This document shows, piece after piece, positions 39,111-48,397 of a stretch of 64,000 bases of DNA. The DNA is taken from contig CAZIPC010000001.1 of the NCBI GenBank assembly GCA_964541155.1, forward strand, positions 372,001 to 436,000, written 5' to 3'. Both the position numbers and the translations under genes were made by a program. This DNA is from UBA4416 sp964541155. Its GTDB lineage: Bacteria > Bacteroidota > Bacteroidia > B-17B0 > Aurantibacillaceae. The notes beneath the pieces are model-generated. The model saw only the letters and a list, made by a program, of their open reading frames with translations. It was not told the DNA's origin and ran no database searches. Position 1 is the stretch's first letter. Every line of letters begins with the position of its first letter.

Positions 39111-39722
39111 ATGAAAAAAATTATTACTATCATCTGTTCCCTTCTTGTTTTTAATACGTATTCACAAGATTATATGGAAAAAATTGCAAATCAAACTTGC
39201 GAATGCTTACATAATATTTCTGATACAACAAATAAAGAAAAAATGTATTTAGAATTAGGACTTTGTATGATTAAAGTATCTGAACCATATAAAAAACAAT
39301 TAAAAAAAGATCACAATATCAATTTTGATAATATTAATAACGAAGGAGAAGCACTAGGTAAATTAATTGGCATGAAAATGGCAACAGTATGTCCTGATGC
39401 TTTAATTAAATTATCGAAAATGGACACACAAGAAGCAAGTGAAGATATAAAAACCATTGAATCATATATATCCATTGGGAAAATAACAAAAATTGATAAA
39501 GAAGCTTTTGTCGTGTTTTCTGTTTTTGACAACTCTGGTAAATCACTTAAATTTTATTGGCTAACAGAAGTTGAATCAAACATAGATTTAGCAAATAACT
39601 ACAGAACGCTTTTAGAATCCGATGTAAAAATCACTTATATCATACAAGAATACTTTGATCCTAAAATTGGCGAGTACAGAAACTTTAACATTATTGAAAA
39701 AATAGATAAAGTTAGCCAATAA
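39111..39722 (+). CDS. Secreted protein of unknown function
   Basis: A 203-residue protein with a signal peptide ending near NTYSQ. I recognise no family. The first half of the mature part is helical and has paired cysteines (CECLH at about 30-34, a later Cys in LGLCM, and one in TVCPD). The second half is beta-rich (IGKITKIDKEAFVVFSVFD) and could be an OB-like fold. It follows the GNAT gene by 16 bases, so it may be the last gene of that operon. Confidence 0.75.
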   Translation: MKKIITIICSLLVFNTYSQDYMEKIANQTCECLHNISDTTNKEKMYLELGLCMIKVSEPYKKQLKKDHNINFDNINNEGEALGKLIGMKMATVCPDALIKLSKMDTQEASEDIKTIESYISIGKITKIDKEAFVVFSVFDNSGKSLKFYWLTEVESNIDLANNYRTLLESDVKITYIIQEYFDPKIGEYRNFNIIEKIDKVSQ

Positions 39723-39814
39723 ACAAAGGTTTTGCAGATAAACCACGTTATCTACAAAACCATGTGAACAACAAACTAAAAAAATTAACAAAAATCTTTT
39801 GCTAAATTACTACT

Positions 39815-39829
39815 TAATATAGTATATTA
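39815..39829. promoter_or_regulatory. Palindrome upstream of the S24 repressor gene, candidate operator
   Basis: TAATATA-G-TATATTA is a perfect 7+7 dyad lying about 30 bases before the repressor ATG. A wider imperfect inverted pair, TTGCTA...TAGCAA (about 39809-39848), encloses it. A promoter-like TTTG box lies at its right side. Autoregulation by the HTH repressor is plausible but inferred. Confidence 0.45.
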
Positions 39830-39857
39830 GTGCTATAATTTGTAGCAATTTAAAATT

Positions 39858-40646
39858 ATGAGTAAAGTTTTTAGTAATTTAAAATACTTGCGATTACAAA
39901 AAGGATTATCGCAAGAACAATTAGCTGATAATTTAGGCATTACTAGATCTCGACTAGGTGCCTATGAAGAAAATCGAAATGAACCTTCTATTGATCTATT
40001 AATTGCTATATCTGATTTTTTTCATGTAGCAGTTGATGCATTAGTAAGAGGTGATTTAAGTAAAACAAGCTTAGATGGATTAATGAAAATTGGGAAAAAC
40101 CGTATGTTATTTCCTGTAGTAATTGATGATGACGGAAGAGATATGGTAGAACTAGTTCCGCTAAAAGCAAGTGCCGGCTATTTAAAAGGATATGCTGACC
40201 CTGAATACATGGAACGTTTACCTCGCATGAAACTTCCATTTTTACCTACAGGCAAACATAGAGCATTTCCTATTAGAGGGGATAGTATGCCTCCAATAAA
40301 AGAAGGATCTTTTGTAATTGCAAAATATTTAGAGCGATTAGAAGATGTGAAAAATGGCCAAACTTATATTGTTGTTACAAAAGATGATGGATTATCCTAC
40401 AAACGTATATTTAATTTAAATCTAAAAAAAGGAACTCTTGAATGTCATTCTGATAATAAGATGTATCAACCATATAAAGTAAATTTAAAAGACATTGTTG
40501 AATTATGGGAATACACCTGTAGTATTAACATGACTGATTATAAAGAAGAAGAACTTAATGTTGGCAGTATTATGAACATGCTTAGAAATTTACAAGTAGA
40601 AATGGAGGTCATAAAAAAACAAGGTAGTAAAAAATTAAATTCATAA
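39858..40646 (+). CDS. LexA-like transcriptional repressor (HTH_XRE plus S24 peptidase domain)
   Basis: A 262-residue regulator. Residues 7-62 are an XRE helix-turn-helix (LRLQKGLSQEQLADNLGITR). The C-terminal half is an S24/LexA-type domain with the catalytic serine in GDSM (Ser143) and lysine in YKRI (Lys182). An Ala-Gly bond at 106-107 (KASAGYL) sits where LexA and CI repressors cut themselves, with spacings close to those of LexA. It may inactivate itself upon DNA damage, but a stress-sensing role in a non-SOS pathway is equally possible. It ends before a strong terminator. Confidence 0.9.
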   Translation: MSKVFSNLKYLRLQKGLSQEQLADNLGITRSRLGAYEENRNEPSIDLLIAISDFFHVAVDALVRGDLSKTSLDGLMKIGKNRMLFPVVIDDDGRDMVELVPLKASAGYLKGYADPEYMERLPRMKLPFLPTGKHRAFPIRGDSMPPIKEGSFVIAKYLERLEDVKNGQTYIVVTKDDGLSYKRIFNLNLKKGTLECHSDNKMYQPYKVNLKDIVELWEYTCSINMTDYKEEELNVGSIMNMLRNLQVEMEVIKKQGSKKLNS

Positions 40647-40675
40647 AAAAAGTCCCTAAATAGGGACTTTTTTTA
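40645..40675. terminator. Bidirectional terminator between S24 repressor and aconitase genes
   Basis: Stem AGTCCCTA/TAGGGACT around two bases, flanked by an A-run and a T-run, between convergent genes. Confidence 0.88.
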
Positions 40676-40689
40676 TGAATAAATATTGA

Positions 40690-42957
40690 TTAAGATTTTA
40701 CCGAGGCTCTTATAATATTTAATGCTCCACCTGCTTTAAACCACTCAATTTGCTGAGCATTATAACTATGATTAACTTTTATTTCCTCTTTACTTCCATC
40801 AGCATGAGTTAATACAATAGTTAATTGTACACCAGGCGTAAATGTTGTTAAACCTAATACATCAATTGTATCATCTTCTTTTATTTTATCATAATCAGAA
40901 GGGTTAGCAAATGTAATTCCTAACATCCCTTGCTTCTTTAAGTTTGTTTCATGAATACGAGCAAATGATTTTACTAATACCACTTTAACACCTAAATGAC
41001 GAGGCTCCATAGCTGCATGCTCACGTGAAGAACCTTCACCATAATTTTCATCACCCACTACAATTGAACCAATATTTTGAGCTTTGTATGCGCGCTGAAC
41101 AACCGGCACCCCTTCATAAACACCTGTTAATTGATTTTTAACAGAATCGGTTTTATCATTAAATGCATTAACTGCACCAATTAACATATTATTAGAAATA
41201 TTATCTAAGTGTCCGCGGAATTTTAACCAAGGGCCAGCCATTGATATATGGTCAGTAGTACATTTACCCTTAGCTTTAATTAATAATTTCAATCCCTTAA
41301 AATCAACACCATTCCATGCTGCAAATGGATCTAATAATTGTAAACGTTTAGATGTTGGTTCAACTAATACTTGAACCTTACTACCATCTTCTGCTGGAGC
41401 TTGATAACCTGCATCTTCAACTGCAAAACCTTTGATAGGTAATTCGTCACCGTTAGGAGCATCTAATTTAACTTGCTCTCCTTTGTCATTTGTTAATGTA
41501 TCTGTTAATGGATTAAATCCTAAATCACCTGCAATAGCAAGGGCAGTAACGATTTCGGGAGAAGCCACAAAAGCATAAGTATTAGGATTACCATCTGCGC
41601 GTTTTGCGAAATTACGATTGAAAGAATGAACGATAGTGTTTTTCTCTTGTTTTTCTGCACCTACTCTATCCCACATACCAATACAAGGCCCGCAAGCGTT
41701 AGTAAATACAGTTGCTCCTACTTCATCAAATGTTTTTAAGAAACCATCTCGTTCAATCGTATAACGTATTTGTTCTGAACCTGGATTAATCATAAAGTCA
41801 CCTTTAGATTTTAAACCTTTTGCAGATACTTGTTTAGCTAATGATACCGCACGAGCAATATCTTCATATGATGAATTGGTACAAGAACCAATTAAACCTG
41901 CTTCAACTTTCATTGGCCAGCCATTTTTTTCAGCAGCCGCTTTTAATTGAGAGATTGGAGTTGCTAAATCTGGTGTAAAAGGACCATTAACATATGGTTC
42001 TAATTCAGATAAATTAATTTCAATAACTTCGTCAAAATATTTAGAAGGATTGGCATATACTTCAGCATCACCAGTTAAATGTTCTTTAATACTGTCTGCT
42101 AAAGCAGCAACATCTGCACGACCCGTAGCTTTTAAATAACGGCTCATACTTTCATCATAACCAAATGTTGATGTTGTTGCACCAATTTCTGCACCCATGT
42201 TACAAATAGTTCCTTTACCAGTACAAGATAAACTAACTGCTCCTTCACCAAAATATTCAACTACTTTATCAGTTCCGCCTTTTACGGTTAAAATACCTGC
42301 AACTTTTAAAATAACATCTTTTGCACTTGCCCAACCATTTAATTTACCTGTTAATTTAATACCAATTAATTTTGGCATTTTTAGTTCCCATGGCAACCCA
42401 GCCATAACATCACAAGCATCAGCACCACCGACACCAATTGCTATCATCCCTAAACCACCTGCATTAACTGTATGAGAATCGGTACCAATCATCATTCCAC
42501 CTGGAAAAGCGTAATTTTCTAAAACAATTTGATGAATAATACCAGCACCTGGTTTCCAAAATCCAATTCCATATTTGTTAGAAACTGAAGCTAAAAAATT
42601 AAACACTTCTTCACTTTCTGTTTTAGCTCTTGTTAAATCTGCATTAGCACCAACTTTTGCTTGAATTAAATGGTCGCAATGTACAGAAGATGGGACTGCT
42701 ACAGTTGGACGACCAGCTTGCATAAATTGTAATAAGGCCATTTGAGCTGTAGCATCTTGCATAGCAACTCTATCTGGATTAAAATCAACATAAGCTTTTC
42801 CTCTTTCATAATCTTTTACATCAAATGTTGCATCTAAATGCGAATACAAGATTTTTTCTGCTAAAGTTAAAGGGCGACCTAAGGTTTTACGGGCTGCTTC
42901 AATACGAGCAGGCATGTTTTCATAAACCTTCTTAATCATTTCAATGTCAAATGCCAT
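40690..42957 (-). CDS. acnA: Aconitate hydratase
   Basis: A 755-residue aconitase of the mitochondrial type, interconverting citrate and isocitrate in the TCA cycle. The [4Fe-4S] ligands are visible in GSCTNSS (one Cys) and NACGPCIGMW (two Cys). Other marks are GTDSHT near residue 160 and GEGSSREHAA in the C-terminal swivel domain. Full length from the ATG at 42957. The gene symbol is approximate, since the mitochondrial-type branch is distinct from E. coli AcnA and AcnB. Confidence 0.95.
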   Translation of the reverse strand: MAFDIEMIKKVYENMPARIEAARKTLGRPLTLAEKILYSHLDATFDVKDYERGKAYVDFNPDRVAMQDATAQMALLQFMQAGRPTVAVPSSVHCDHLIQAKVGANADLTRAKTESEEVFNFLASVSNKYGIGFWKPGAGIIHQIVLENYAFPGGMMIGTDSHTVNAGGLGMIAIGVGGADACDVMAGLPWELKMPKLIGIKLTGKLNGWASAKDVILKVAGILTVKGGTDKVVEYFGEGAVSLSCTGKGTICNMGAEIGATTSTFGYDESMSRYLKATGRADVAALADSIKEHLTGDAEVYANPSKYFDEVIEINLSELEPYVNGPFTPDLATPISQLKAAAEKNGWPMKVEAGLIGSCTNSSYEDIARAVSLAKQVSAKGLKSKGDFMINPGSEQIRYTIERDGFLKTFDEVGATVFTNACGPCIGMWDRVGAEKQEKNTIVHSFNRNFAKRADGNPNTYAFVASPEIVTALAIAGDLGFNPLTDTLTNDKGEQVKLDAPNGDELPIKGFAVEDAGYQAPAEDGSKVQVLVEPTSKRLQLLDPFAAWNGVDFKGLKLLIKAKGKCTTDHISMAGPWLKFRGHLDNISNNMLIGAVNAFNDKTDSVKNQLTGVYEGVPVVQRAYKAQNIGSIVVGDENYGEGSSREHAAMEPRHLGVKVVLVKSFARIHETNLKKQGMLGITFANPSDYDKIKEDDTIDVLGLTTFTPGVQLTIVLTHADGSKEEIKVNHSYNAQQIEWFKAGGALNIIRASVKS

Positions 42958-43155
42958 AATAATTTAATTATTGAGTTGGTTATTTAGTGAATTATTTATT
43001 TGAAGCCTTTTATTTACTGTGCATCTAATTATAAAAAAGTAAATTAATAAGCTAAAAATTGCGTCACGAATTTACAAATTTATTATGATTTGGAACATAC
43101 GATTATAAATAAAAATGGTAATTTGGTATATTAATAGTTAATAAAATGGCACTAT

Positions 43156-43191
43156 AAAAAAACAGTTGCATAAAAAACTTTATACAACTGT
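43156..43191 (-). terminator. Terminator after the DUF3276 gene
   Basis: ACAGTTG/CAACTGT (43162-43168 with 43185-43191), extended inward by ATAAA/TTTAT, and followed on the minus strand by a run of T. Confidence 0.75.
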
Positions 43192-43235
43192 CTTAAAATA
43201 TCAAATAAATAAATTTATTAAAAAAATAATAGAAA

Positions 43236-43580
43236 TTATTTTCCTAAGTCATCAAAGCTAATTTCATCAGAAGTTGATGAAAAAGACTCTTTATCAAATG
43301 ATTCGCGCTCTACAATTGGCGGCGCATTTTCCTTAATAATTTCTATAGATTCATTCAAACCTTCCATGAATTTTTCGAAATCCTCTTTGTACAAAAATAT
43401 TTTATGTTTTTCGTAAGTAAACTTACCATCGGTTCCAAAACGTTTTTTACTTTCTGTAATCGTTAAGTAATAATCGTTTCCTCTAGTTGATTTCACGTCA
43501 AAAAAGTACGTGCGTTTTCCTGCTTTTACAGCCTTAGAAAACAAATCTTCTCTTTCTGTTCTTTCTAAATCTTCAGACAT
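43236..43580 (-). CDS. DUF3276 family protein (PUR-alpha-like nucleic-acid binder)
   Basis: A 114-residue protein of the DUF3276 family, which has the PUR repeat fold and binds nucleic acid in spirochaete relatives. The core runs from about residue 17 to 85 (FSKAVKAGKRTYFFDVKST, then KHKIFLYKEDFEKFMEGLN). The C-terminus is an acidic, serine-rich tail. Role in Bacteroidota is unknown. It is monocistronic, between aconitase and a secreted protease. Confidence 0.88.
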   Translation of the reverse strand: MSEDLERTEREDLFSKAVKAGKRTYFFDVKSTRGNDYYLTITESKKRFGTDGKFTYEKHKIFLYKEDFEKFMEGLNESIEIIKENAPPIVERESFDKESFSSTSDEISFDDLGK

Positions 43581-43676
43581 AATCTTTCTTTATAATTATT
43601 TAAGTGCGTAACAAATATTTACATTTTTTATTAAAACTTACCATCGTGTTGAAAATTAGTTGATAAATATCCTCTT

Positions 43677-45839
43677 TTATTGAATGATCAGTTTTTTTGA
43701 AATTCTTTGATTATTGATGTCAATATTTATAATATAAACTCCAGCTGCTAATGTTTCTGTTATGTTAACTTTATGACTTACATTACCATCTGCATCAGGA
43801 TGAACAACGTTTGCTTCTACAGTTCTGCCCATTAAATCAACAACGCTTATCTTTGCAAATTCATTTATATTCATCCTAAAATCAATAGTAGAACTGCTTA
43901 AAGTTGGATTAGGGTAAATAAATAAATTCATTGATTTTTCTAATTCTGTAATTCCTGAAATAACATTTCCTGTGATATTTATTTGATCAATGTACATATT
44001 ATTTGCTGTGGTTTTTGCTGGGTCTACTCTAAAATAAAATCGAAATTTAACACTTGGCTTATTATTTAATGTAGTCATCAAAACTGGTAAAATAGTTTTA
44101 TTTACCCATTGAGTAGGCGTTGGATTAAACGCAGACGAAAGTGTACCTCCTGATGTTGAAGCCATTTGAGCAGTAGCTGTAACGCCTAACACATTTGACC
44201 AACTTCCTCCACAATCTAAAGAATATTGTATTTTAAATGTGTCTAATTGATCGACTGCTTTTTTAGCATATGCATAATAATATGATAATGATATACCTGT
44301 TGTATTAGCAAAATTATATACTGGTGTTTCAAAAACATCAATCTGGCCACCAATATTTGAACTAGCAGCGTTATTAAGATAAATACTTTTTGAGGTAGAA
44401 TTAGCGCCATTAACTGAATTTTGACTCCATGTAACGGTTCCTAAATTATTATTAATAATAGAAAGAGTATTAGGAAAAGAAGTAGTTTCAAAATCATACA
44501 TCGTTGGAGCTAAAATACCATTAGAACCATTAACAGCAGATATGTATGAAGTTTTATTCATAGTATTTGTACCATTTGGGTTTGAGGCAGTTAAACTAAC
44601 AGAATATGTTCCGGCTGTAGAATAAGTTACTGCCTGTGATGTAGATGTTGATGTTGATGGATTTCCACCTTGAAAAGTCCATAAAAGTGAGCCTGAAGAA
44701 CCAACCTGGCTTGTACTTGTAAATGTGAATGTATTACCTGTGCAATTTATTAATTTGTTAGCTGCGAAATCAGCAATTGGTGTACAAGTATATCCTGGTG
44801 TGATGCCTGTAGCTAATAAATTAGCAGTTGACCATAAATTACTTCTTCCTGCTGTATTACTAGTTAAAGCTGTTCGCATTTTTGTGACCTGACCTTGTGT
44901 AAACATTTTTGTGCAAGAAGAATAATCCATAATATTTTCAACATTAGCATTACCAGATGCATCACAAGTATTACCTCCAACACTTGCTGGACAGGTACTA
45001 AAATGACATTTTGTTGGTGGTGTATCAGTAACTCCATCATCACCACAACTAGTACCAGTACAATTATTATTTCCAAATACATGCGATAAATTTAACCAAT
45101 GTCCCATTTCATGACTTAATGTTCTTGAATCGGTATAGTTAGTTTGTGCCAACTGGCTTTTTAACATAACAATAGCATCGGCACTAGTAGATGGTGCTGA
45201 ACCTGGTAAATACGTATAACCACCTATATACGAACCAGTAGGTGGACAAGGATTAGTTGGTCCAGAAATGCAATCAACAATATAAATATTTAAATATTTA
45301 TTTGTTGGCCATCTATTTGTTCCAACTCCTGAATAGTTATAAGCAGGATTGGTTTGATCCCAAGTAATATTATCACTATTGTGACGGATAATTCCATTTG
45401 TGCAATTACCGTTTGGGTCTTTCTTTGCTAAAGCAAATCGTATTTGAGCATCTACATATAAAGAAGAAAATGCTGGACTAATCGTATTTACATCTGCGCC
45501 CGTTCTAGCATAATCATTGTTAATATACACTAACAAATCAATAAATGTTTGATCTGAAATCACTTGGGGTCCCATTATATGAAAAACTACAGGTATAGTA
45601 TATACTGGAACAGCTGATAATTTTTTATTTGATTTGGCATTAATTTCCTGTTTATACTCGAGTTCTAACTGAGATTGAATCAGATTAAATTTTGCTTTTA
45701 AGTTTGGGTCTTTTTTAAAAGCCTCTTCCATTGCATCATATGTAGCACAAGGAATTAAATTAGGGTTTACTGTTTGTTGCGCTATAGAACCAAACGCTAT
45801 TAAACAAAATGTAAAAATATAAAGTACCTGTTTTTTCAT
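43677..45839 (-). CDS. Secreted M43 zinc metalloprotease with T9SS type A sorting domain
   Basis: A 720-residue exported protease. Signal peptide about 1-20 (ending SIAQ); a short pro-region; a pappalysin-like M43 catalytic domain (about 80-340) with HEMGHWLNLSH (His243, Glu244, His247, His253) and the Met-turn NIMDYSSC; a PKD domain (about 360-440, ending in the YSVSLTASNPNG strand); a beta-sandwich domain (about 445-625) resembling MAM or jelly-roll adhesion folds; and a C-terminal T9SS type A sorting domain that begins LFIYPNPTLSS and ends KKLIIQ. It is therefore sent across the outer membrane and probably attached to the surface. Confidence 0.93.
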   Translation of the reverse strand: MKKQVLYIFTFCLIAFGSIAQQTVNPNLIPCATYDAMEEAFKKDPNLKAKFNLIQSQLELEYKQEINAKSNKKLSAVPVYTIPVVFHIMGPQVISDQTFIDLLVYINNDYARTGADVNTISPAFSSLYVDAQIRFALAKKDPNGNCTNGIIRHNSDNITWDQTNPAYNYSGVGTNRWPTNKYLNIYIVDCISGPTNPCPPTGSYIGGYTYLPGSAPSTSADAIVMLKSQLAQTNYTDSRTLSHEMGHWLNLSHVFGNNNCTGTSCGDDGVTDTPPTKCHFSTCPASVGGNTCDASGNANVENIMDYSSCTKMFTQGQVTKMRTALTSNTAGRSNLWSTANLLATGITPGYTCTPIADFAANKLINCTGNTFTFTSTSQVGSSGSLLWTFQGGNPSTSTSTSQAVTYSTAGTYSVSLTASNPNGTNTMNKTSYISAVNGSNGILAPTMYDFETTSFPNTLSIINNNLGTVTWSQNSVNGANSTSKSIYLNNAASSNIGGQIDVFETPVYNFANTTGISLSYYYAYAKKAVDQLDTFKIQYSLDCGGSWSNVLGVTATAQMASTSGGTLSSAFNPTPTQWVNKTILPVLMTTLNNKPSVKFRFYFRVDPAKTTANNMYIDQINITGNVISGITELEKSMNLFIYPNPTLSSSTIDFRMNINEFAKISVVDLMGRTVEANVVHPDADGNVSHKVNITETLAAGVYIINIDINNQRISKKLIIQ

Positions 45840-45886
45840 AATAAATTACCGGATGTATTTTTTAGTTAGTAATAATTAAGAGATTA

Positions 45887-46807
45887 CTATTTTAAATTAT
45901 CTTTTTGATGTAATGCCATCATTTGTTTCATTGTTTTATCCATTCCTTCAACACTTCCATCTAAAAATATAACATTTCCTTTTCCTTCTTGAGCAAAATT
46001 CTTAACAGCCTCTGTCCACATACTAAATAGAATTAATGAAGAATCTAACTTCGCTTCTTCCATTTCTTTAGCAGCACCAGCCATACCCTTTGCTACTTCT
46101 TGCCTAAATAAAGCAATACCCTCACCTTTTAACCTTGAGGCATCTTTTTCTGCCTGAGCAGATATTTTTATAAAATTCCCCTCTGCTTCTGCGGCCTTAG
46201 TTCTAGTAATAAGTAAGGCTTGCCCCTCATTTTCGGCTGCTGCTTTTAAATTATTACTAGCAACAACTTTTGCCATTGAACGCATAACCTCTTCATCAAA
46301 AGTAATATCATTTAATTGCAAATCAATTAAATGATACCCCCAATCTTCAAGCATAACATCTAATTGTTCTTTCACGGCTTCTACAATATCTCTTCGTAAA
46401 GATAATACCTCAGATTGTTTTTTGGTTGCTACAAAAGCCCTTACTGATCCTTCTATTGATCTAACTAAAGCCTGCATTAAATTTTTATCATCTACAAATT
46501 TAAAAGCAACATTTTTAATAGATTCTTCTTGCTGATTAACTACTGCATACAAAAGCATTGCCGTAAAGTTAACATTAGCTTGATCAATTGTAACTGCCTG
46601 AAATCCAAGCTCCGCACTACGATTTTGAATAGATATTTTTTTATAAACTTTTTCTATAAAAGGTATTTTCATACTCAATCCTGGAGTTAAAATTCTTCTA
46701 TATTTTCCAAACACAGTTATAACTGCCACTGTGCCTTGCTGTACGGTAACAAATGATAAAAAAATAATTAAAAGAATGAAAAAAATAAATAAAATAAAAA
46801 GTGGCAT
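45887..46807 (-). CDS. SPFH/stomatin-like membrane protein
   Basis: A 306-residue member of the stomatin/prohibitin/flotillin superfamily. One N-terminal helix (about 2-22) is followed by an SPFH domain (TVQQGTVAVITVFGKYRRIL...) and a long helical, alanine- and glutamate-rich region (about 185-260) likely to oligomerise. The family organises inner-membrane protein assemblies and may act with FtsH-type proteases. No nfeD-like partner is adjacent. It is divergent from the TPR gene. Confidence 0.92.
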   Translation of the reverse strand: MPLFILFIFFILLIIFLSFVTVQQGTVAVITVFGKYRRILTPGLSMKIPFIEKVYKKISIQNRSAELGFQAVTIDQANVNFTAMLLYAVVNQQEESIKNVAFKFVDDKNLMQALVRSIEGSVRAFVATKKQSEVLSLRRDIVEAVKEQLDVMLEDWGYHLIDLQLNDITFDEEVMRSMAKVVASNNLKAAAENEGQALLITRTKAAEAEGNFIKISAQAEKDASRLKGEGIALFRQEVAKGMAGAAKEMEEAKLDSSLILFSMWTEAVKNFAQEGKGNVIFLDGSVEGMDKTMKQMMALHQKDNLK

Positions 46808-46872
46808 TGTTTCAAATATTAAATAGTTTATGTAAATTTAGTCATCAAAAACAAGAAACAAAACATTATTTT

Positions 46873-47931
46873 ATGAACGGTAATTTTAGATTACTTATAA
46901 TCATACTTTTTTGTTTTGAATATTGTTTGTTATTTTCTCAAAATGATACCATTGATGCTCAAAGCGAAGAATTTAAACTTTATCAAAAAGCATGTCTTTT
47001 AATCGATTCTTCTGAATATAAAACAGGTATTAATCTATTAAAAAAAGCCATTAAAATAAACCCAAATTATTTAGATGCCTACAACAAACTGGCACTCACT
47101 AAATTAAAAACTAAAGATTATAAAGGCTCAGAAAAAGATTTAATTGAAATTATTAAATTGTTCCCTAGCGACTATTTTGCATATAAAACTATGGGAATTT
47201 TATATTTTGAAACAAAAAAATATAAAGAAGCTAAACTTTTATTAGACTCTGCCGCAAAAATTAATACAGAAGATATAGAAATATCTTACTATCAAGCAAA
47301 ACTATTATACGAATCAAAAAAATATAAAAACGCTTTAGATATATGCGCAAGATTATTAGATATTAATTCAAAATATGTTGATGTGATGTTTTTAAAAGGG
47401 TTTATTAGATTTGACATGAAAGAATATGCCTATTGCGTTAAAGAATTTAATGAAGCAATAGAAATAATGGATCCTGCACAACCGAATTACGATGCTTATA
47501 AAACCAGAGCAAAGGCTAGATTTGAAATACAAGATTACAAAAATGCCGTAAATGATTGGAATATTTATTTAGAAGCATTTCCTGAAGAAGAAACTGCAAT
47601 TGTTGCTAGAGGGGCTTGTAAAATTGAATCGGGTGATTATTCTGGTGCCATTGATGATTTTGATTTAGCAATAAAACTAAACCCTAAAAATCCAGTAAGT
47701 TATAATTACAGAGGTGTTGCTAAAGGAGAAAACAGACAATTTGTTGAGGCTTTAAAAGATTTTGATTATTCAATAAAATTAAGATACAATTACGCTGAAG
47801 CCTTTGTTAATAGGGCAGCCGTAAAATTTGCTAGCAAAGATAAACGTGGAGCATGTGAAGATTTAAATAAAGCAGATAGCCTAGGAGATAATATGGCTAT
47901 TCAATTAATTGAAAGATATTGTAAACATTAA
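46873..47931 (+). CDS. Secreted TPR-repeat protein
   Basis: About 352 residues from the ATG at 46873, where a signal peptide (MNGNFRLLIIILFCFEYC... ending LFSQ) begins; a GTG at 46801 would overlap the divergent SPFH gene and is rejected. At least seven TPR units follow, with repeats such as AIKINPNYLDAYNKLALTKL and AIKLNPKNPVSYNYRGVAKG. Such proteins are protein-protein scaffolds. The partner is unknown and no operon neighbours are close. Confidence 0.88.
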   Translation: MNGNFRLLIIILFCFEYCLLFSQNDTIDAQSEEFKLYQKACLLIDSSEYKTGINLLKKAIKINPNYLDAYNKLALTKLKTKDYKGSEKDLIEIIKLFPSDYFAYKTMGILYFETKKYKEAKLLLDSAAKINTEDIEISYYQAKLLYESKKYKNALDICARLLDINSKYVDVMFLKGFIRFDMKEYAYCVKEFNEAIEIMDPAQPNYDAYKTRAKARFEIQDYKNAVNDWNIYLEAFPEEETAIVARGACKIESGDYSGAIDDFDLAIKLNPKNPVSYNYRGVAKGENRQFVEALKDFDYSIKLRYNYAEAFVNRAAVKFASKDKRGACEDLNKADSLGDNMAIQLIERYCKH

Positions 47932-47986
47932 TCGTTTTTTAAAAGTTACTAGGTTATATTTACAAGCAAAAAACTAACTTATTTAA

Positions 47987-48397
47987 ATGAAAACGGCAGT
48001 ACTAAGAAAAGTAAATTTTAATTCAGCTCACCGACTAAATAATCCTTTGTTTGATGAAAAAACAAATCAAGAAATATTTGGATTATGTAATAATGTAAAC
48101 TACCATGGTCATAATTATGAGTTAATAGTAAAAATAATTGGCCATATTAATGAACAAACAGGCTATGTATACGATTTAAAGATTTTAAACGATTTACTTA
48201 ATATTGAAATTATTGAACGTTTTGATCATAAAAACTTAAATTTGGATACTATTGAATTTAAAACACTTAATCCAACTGCCGAAAATATTGCTAAAGTGAT
48301 TTATGATATTTTAAGGCCAAAAATTGAACCTATTTATGATTTGGAAATTACATTATACGAAACTCCAAGAAATTCAGTAATTTATCCAATTAAATAG
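47987..48397 (+). CDS. queD: 6-carboxytetrahydropterin/6-pyruvoyltetrahydropterin synthase family protein
   Basis: A 136-residue PTPS-fold enzyme. Zinc ligands are His18 or thereabouts in FNSAHRL and the HGH pair in CNNVNYHGHNYEL. The catalytic cysteine in GLCNNVNYHGHNY sits in the spacing of PTPS-like enzymes, and a late Glu (ITLYETP) completes the site. In bacteria this family usually makes 6-carboxytetrahydropterin for queuosine. The adjacent queuosine-precursor transporter supports that, so I use queD with some reserve. Its end overlaps the transporter gene by 8 bases on the opposite strand. Confidence 0.88.
   Translation: MKTAVLRKVNFNSAHRLNNPLFDEKTNQEIFGLCNNVNYHGHNYELIVKIIGHINEQTGYVYDLKILNDLLNIEIIERFDHKNLNLDTIEFKTLNPTAENIAKVIYDILRPKIEPIYDLEITLYETPRNSVIYPIK

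Noticed and set aside
43075..43082. -7-like box for the aconitase gene on the minus strand
   Set aside because: No -33 partner is seen and single TAnnTTTG matches are frequent in such AT-rich DNA.
46801..46872. N-terminal extension of the TPR gene from a GTG at 46801
   Set aside because: It would overlap the divergent SPFH gene and push the signal peptide 24 residues inward.
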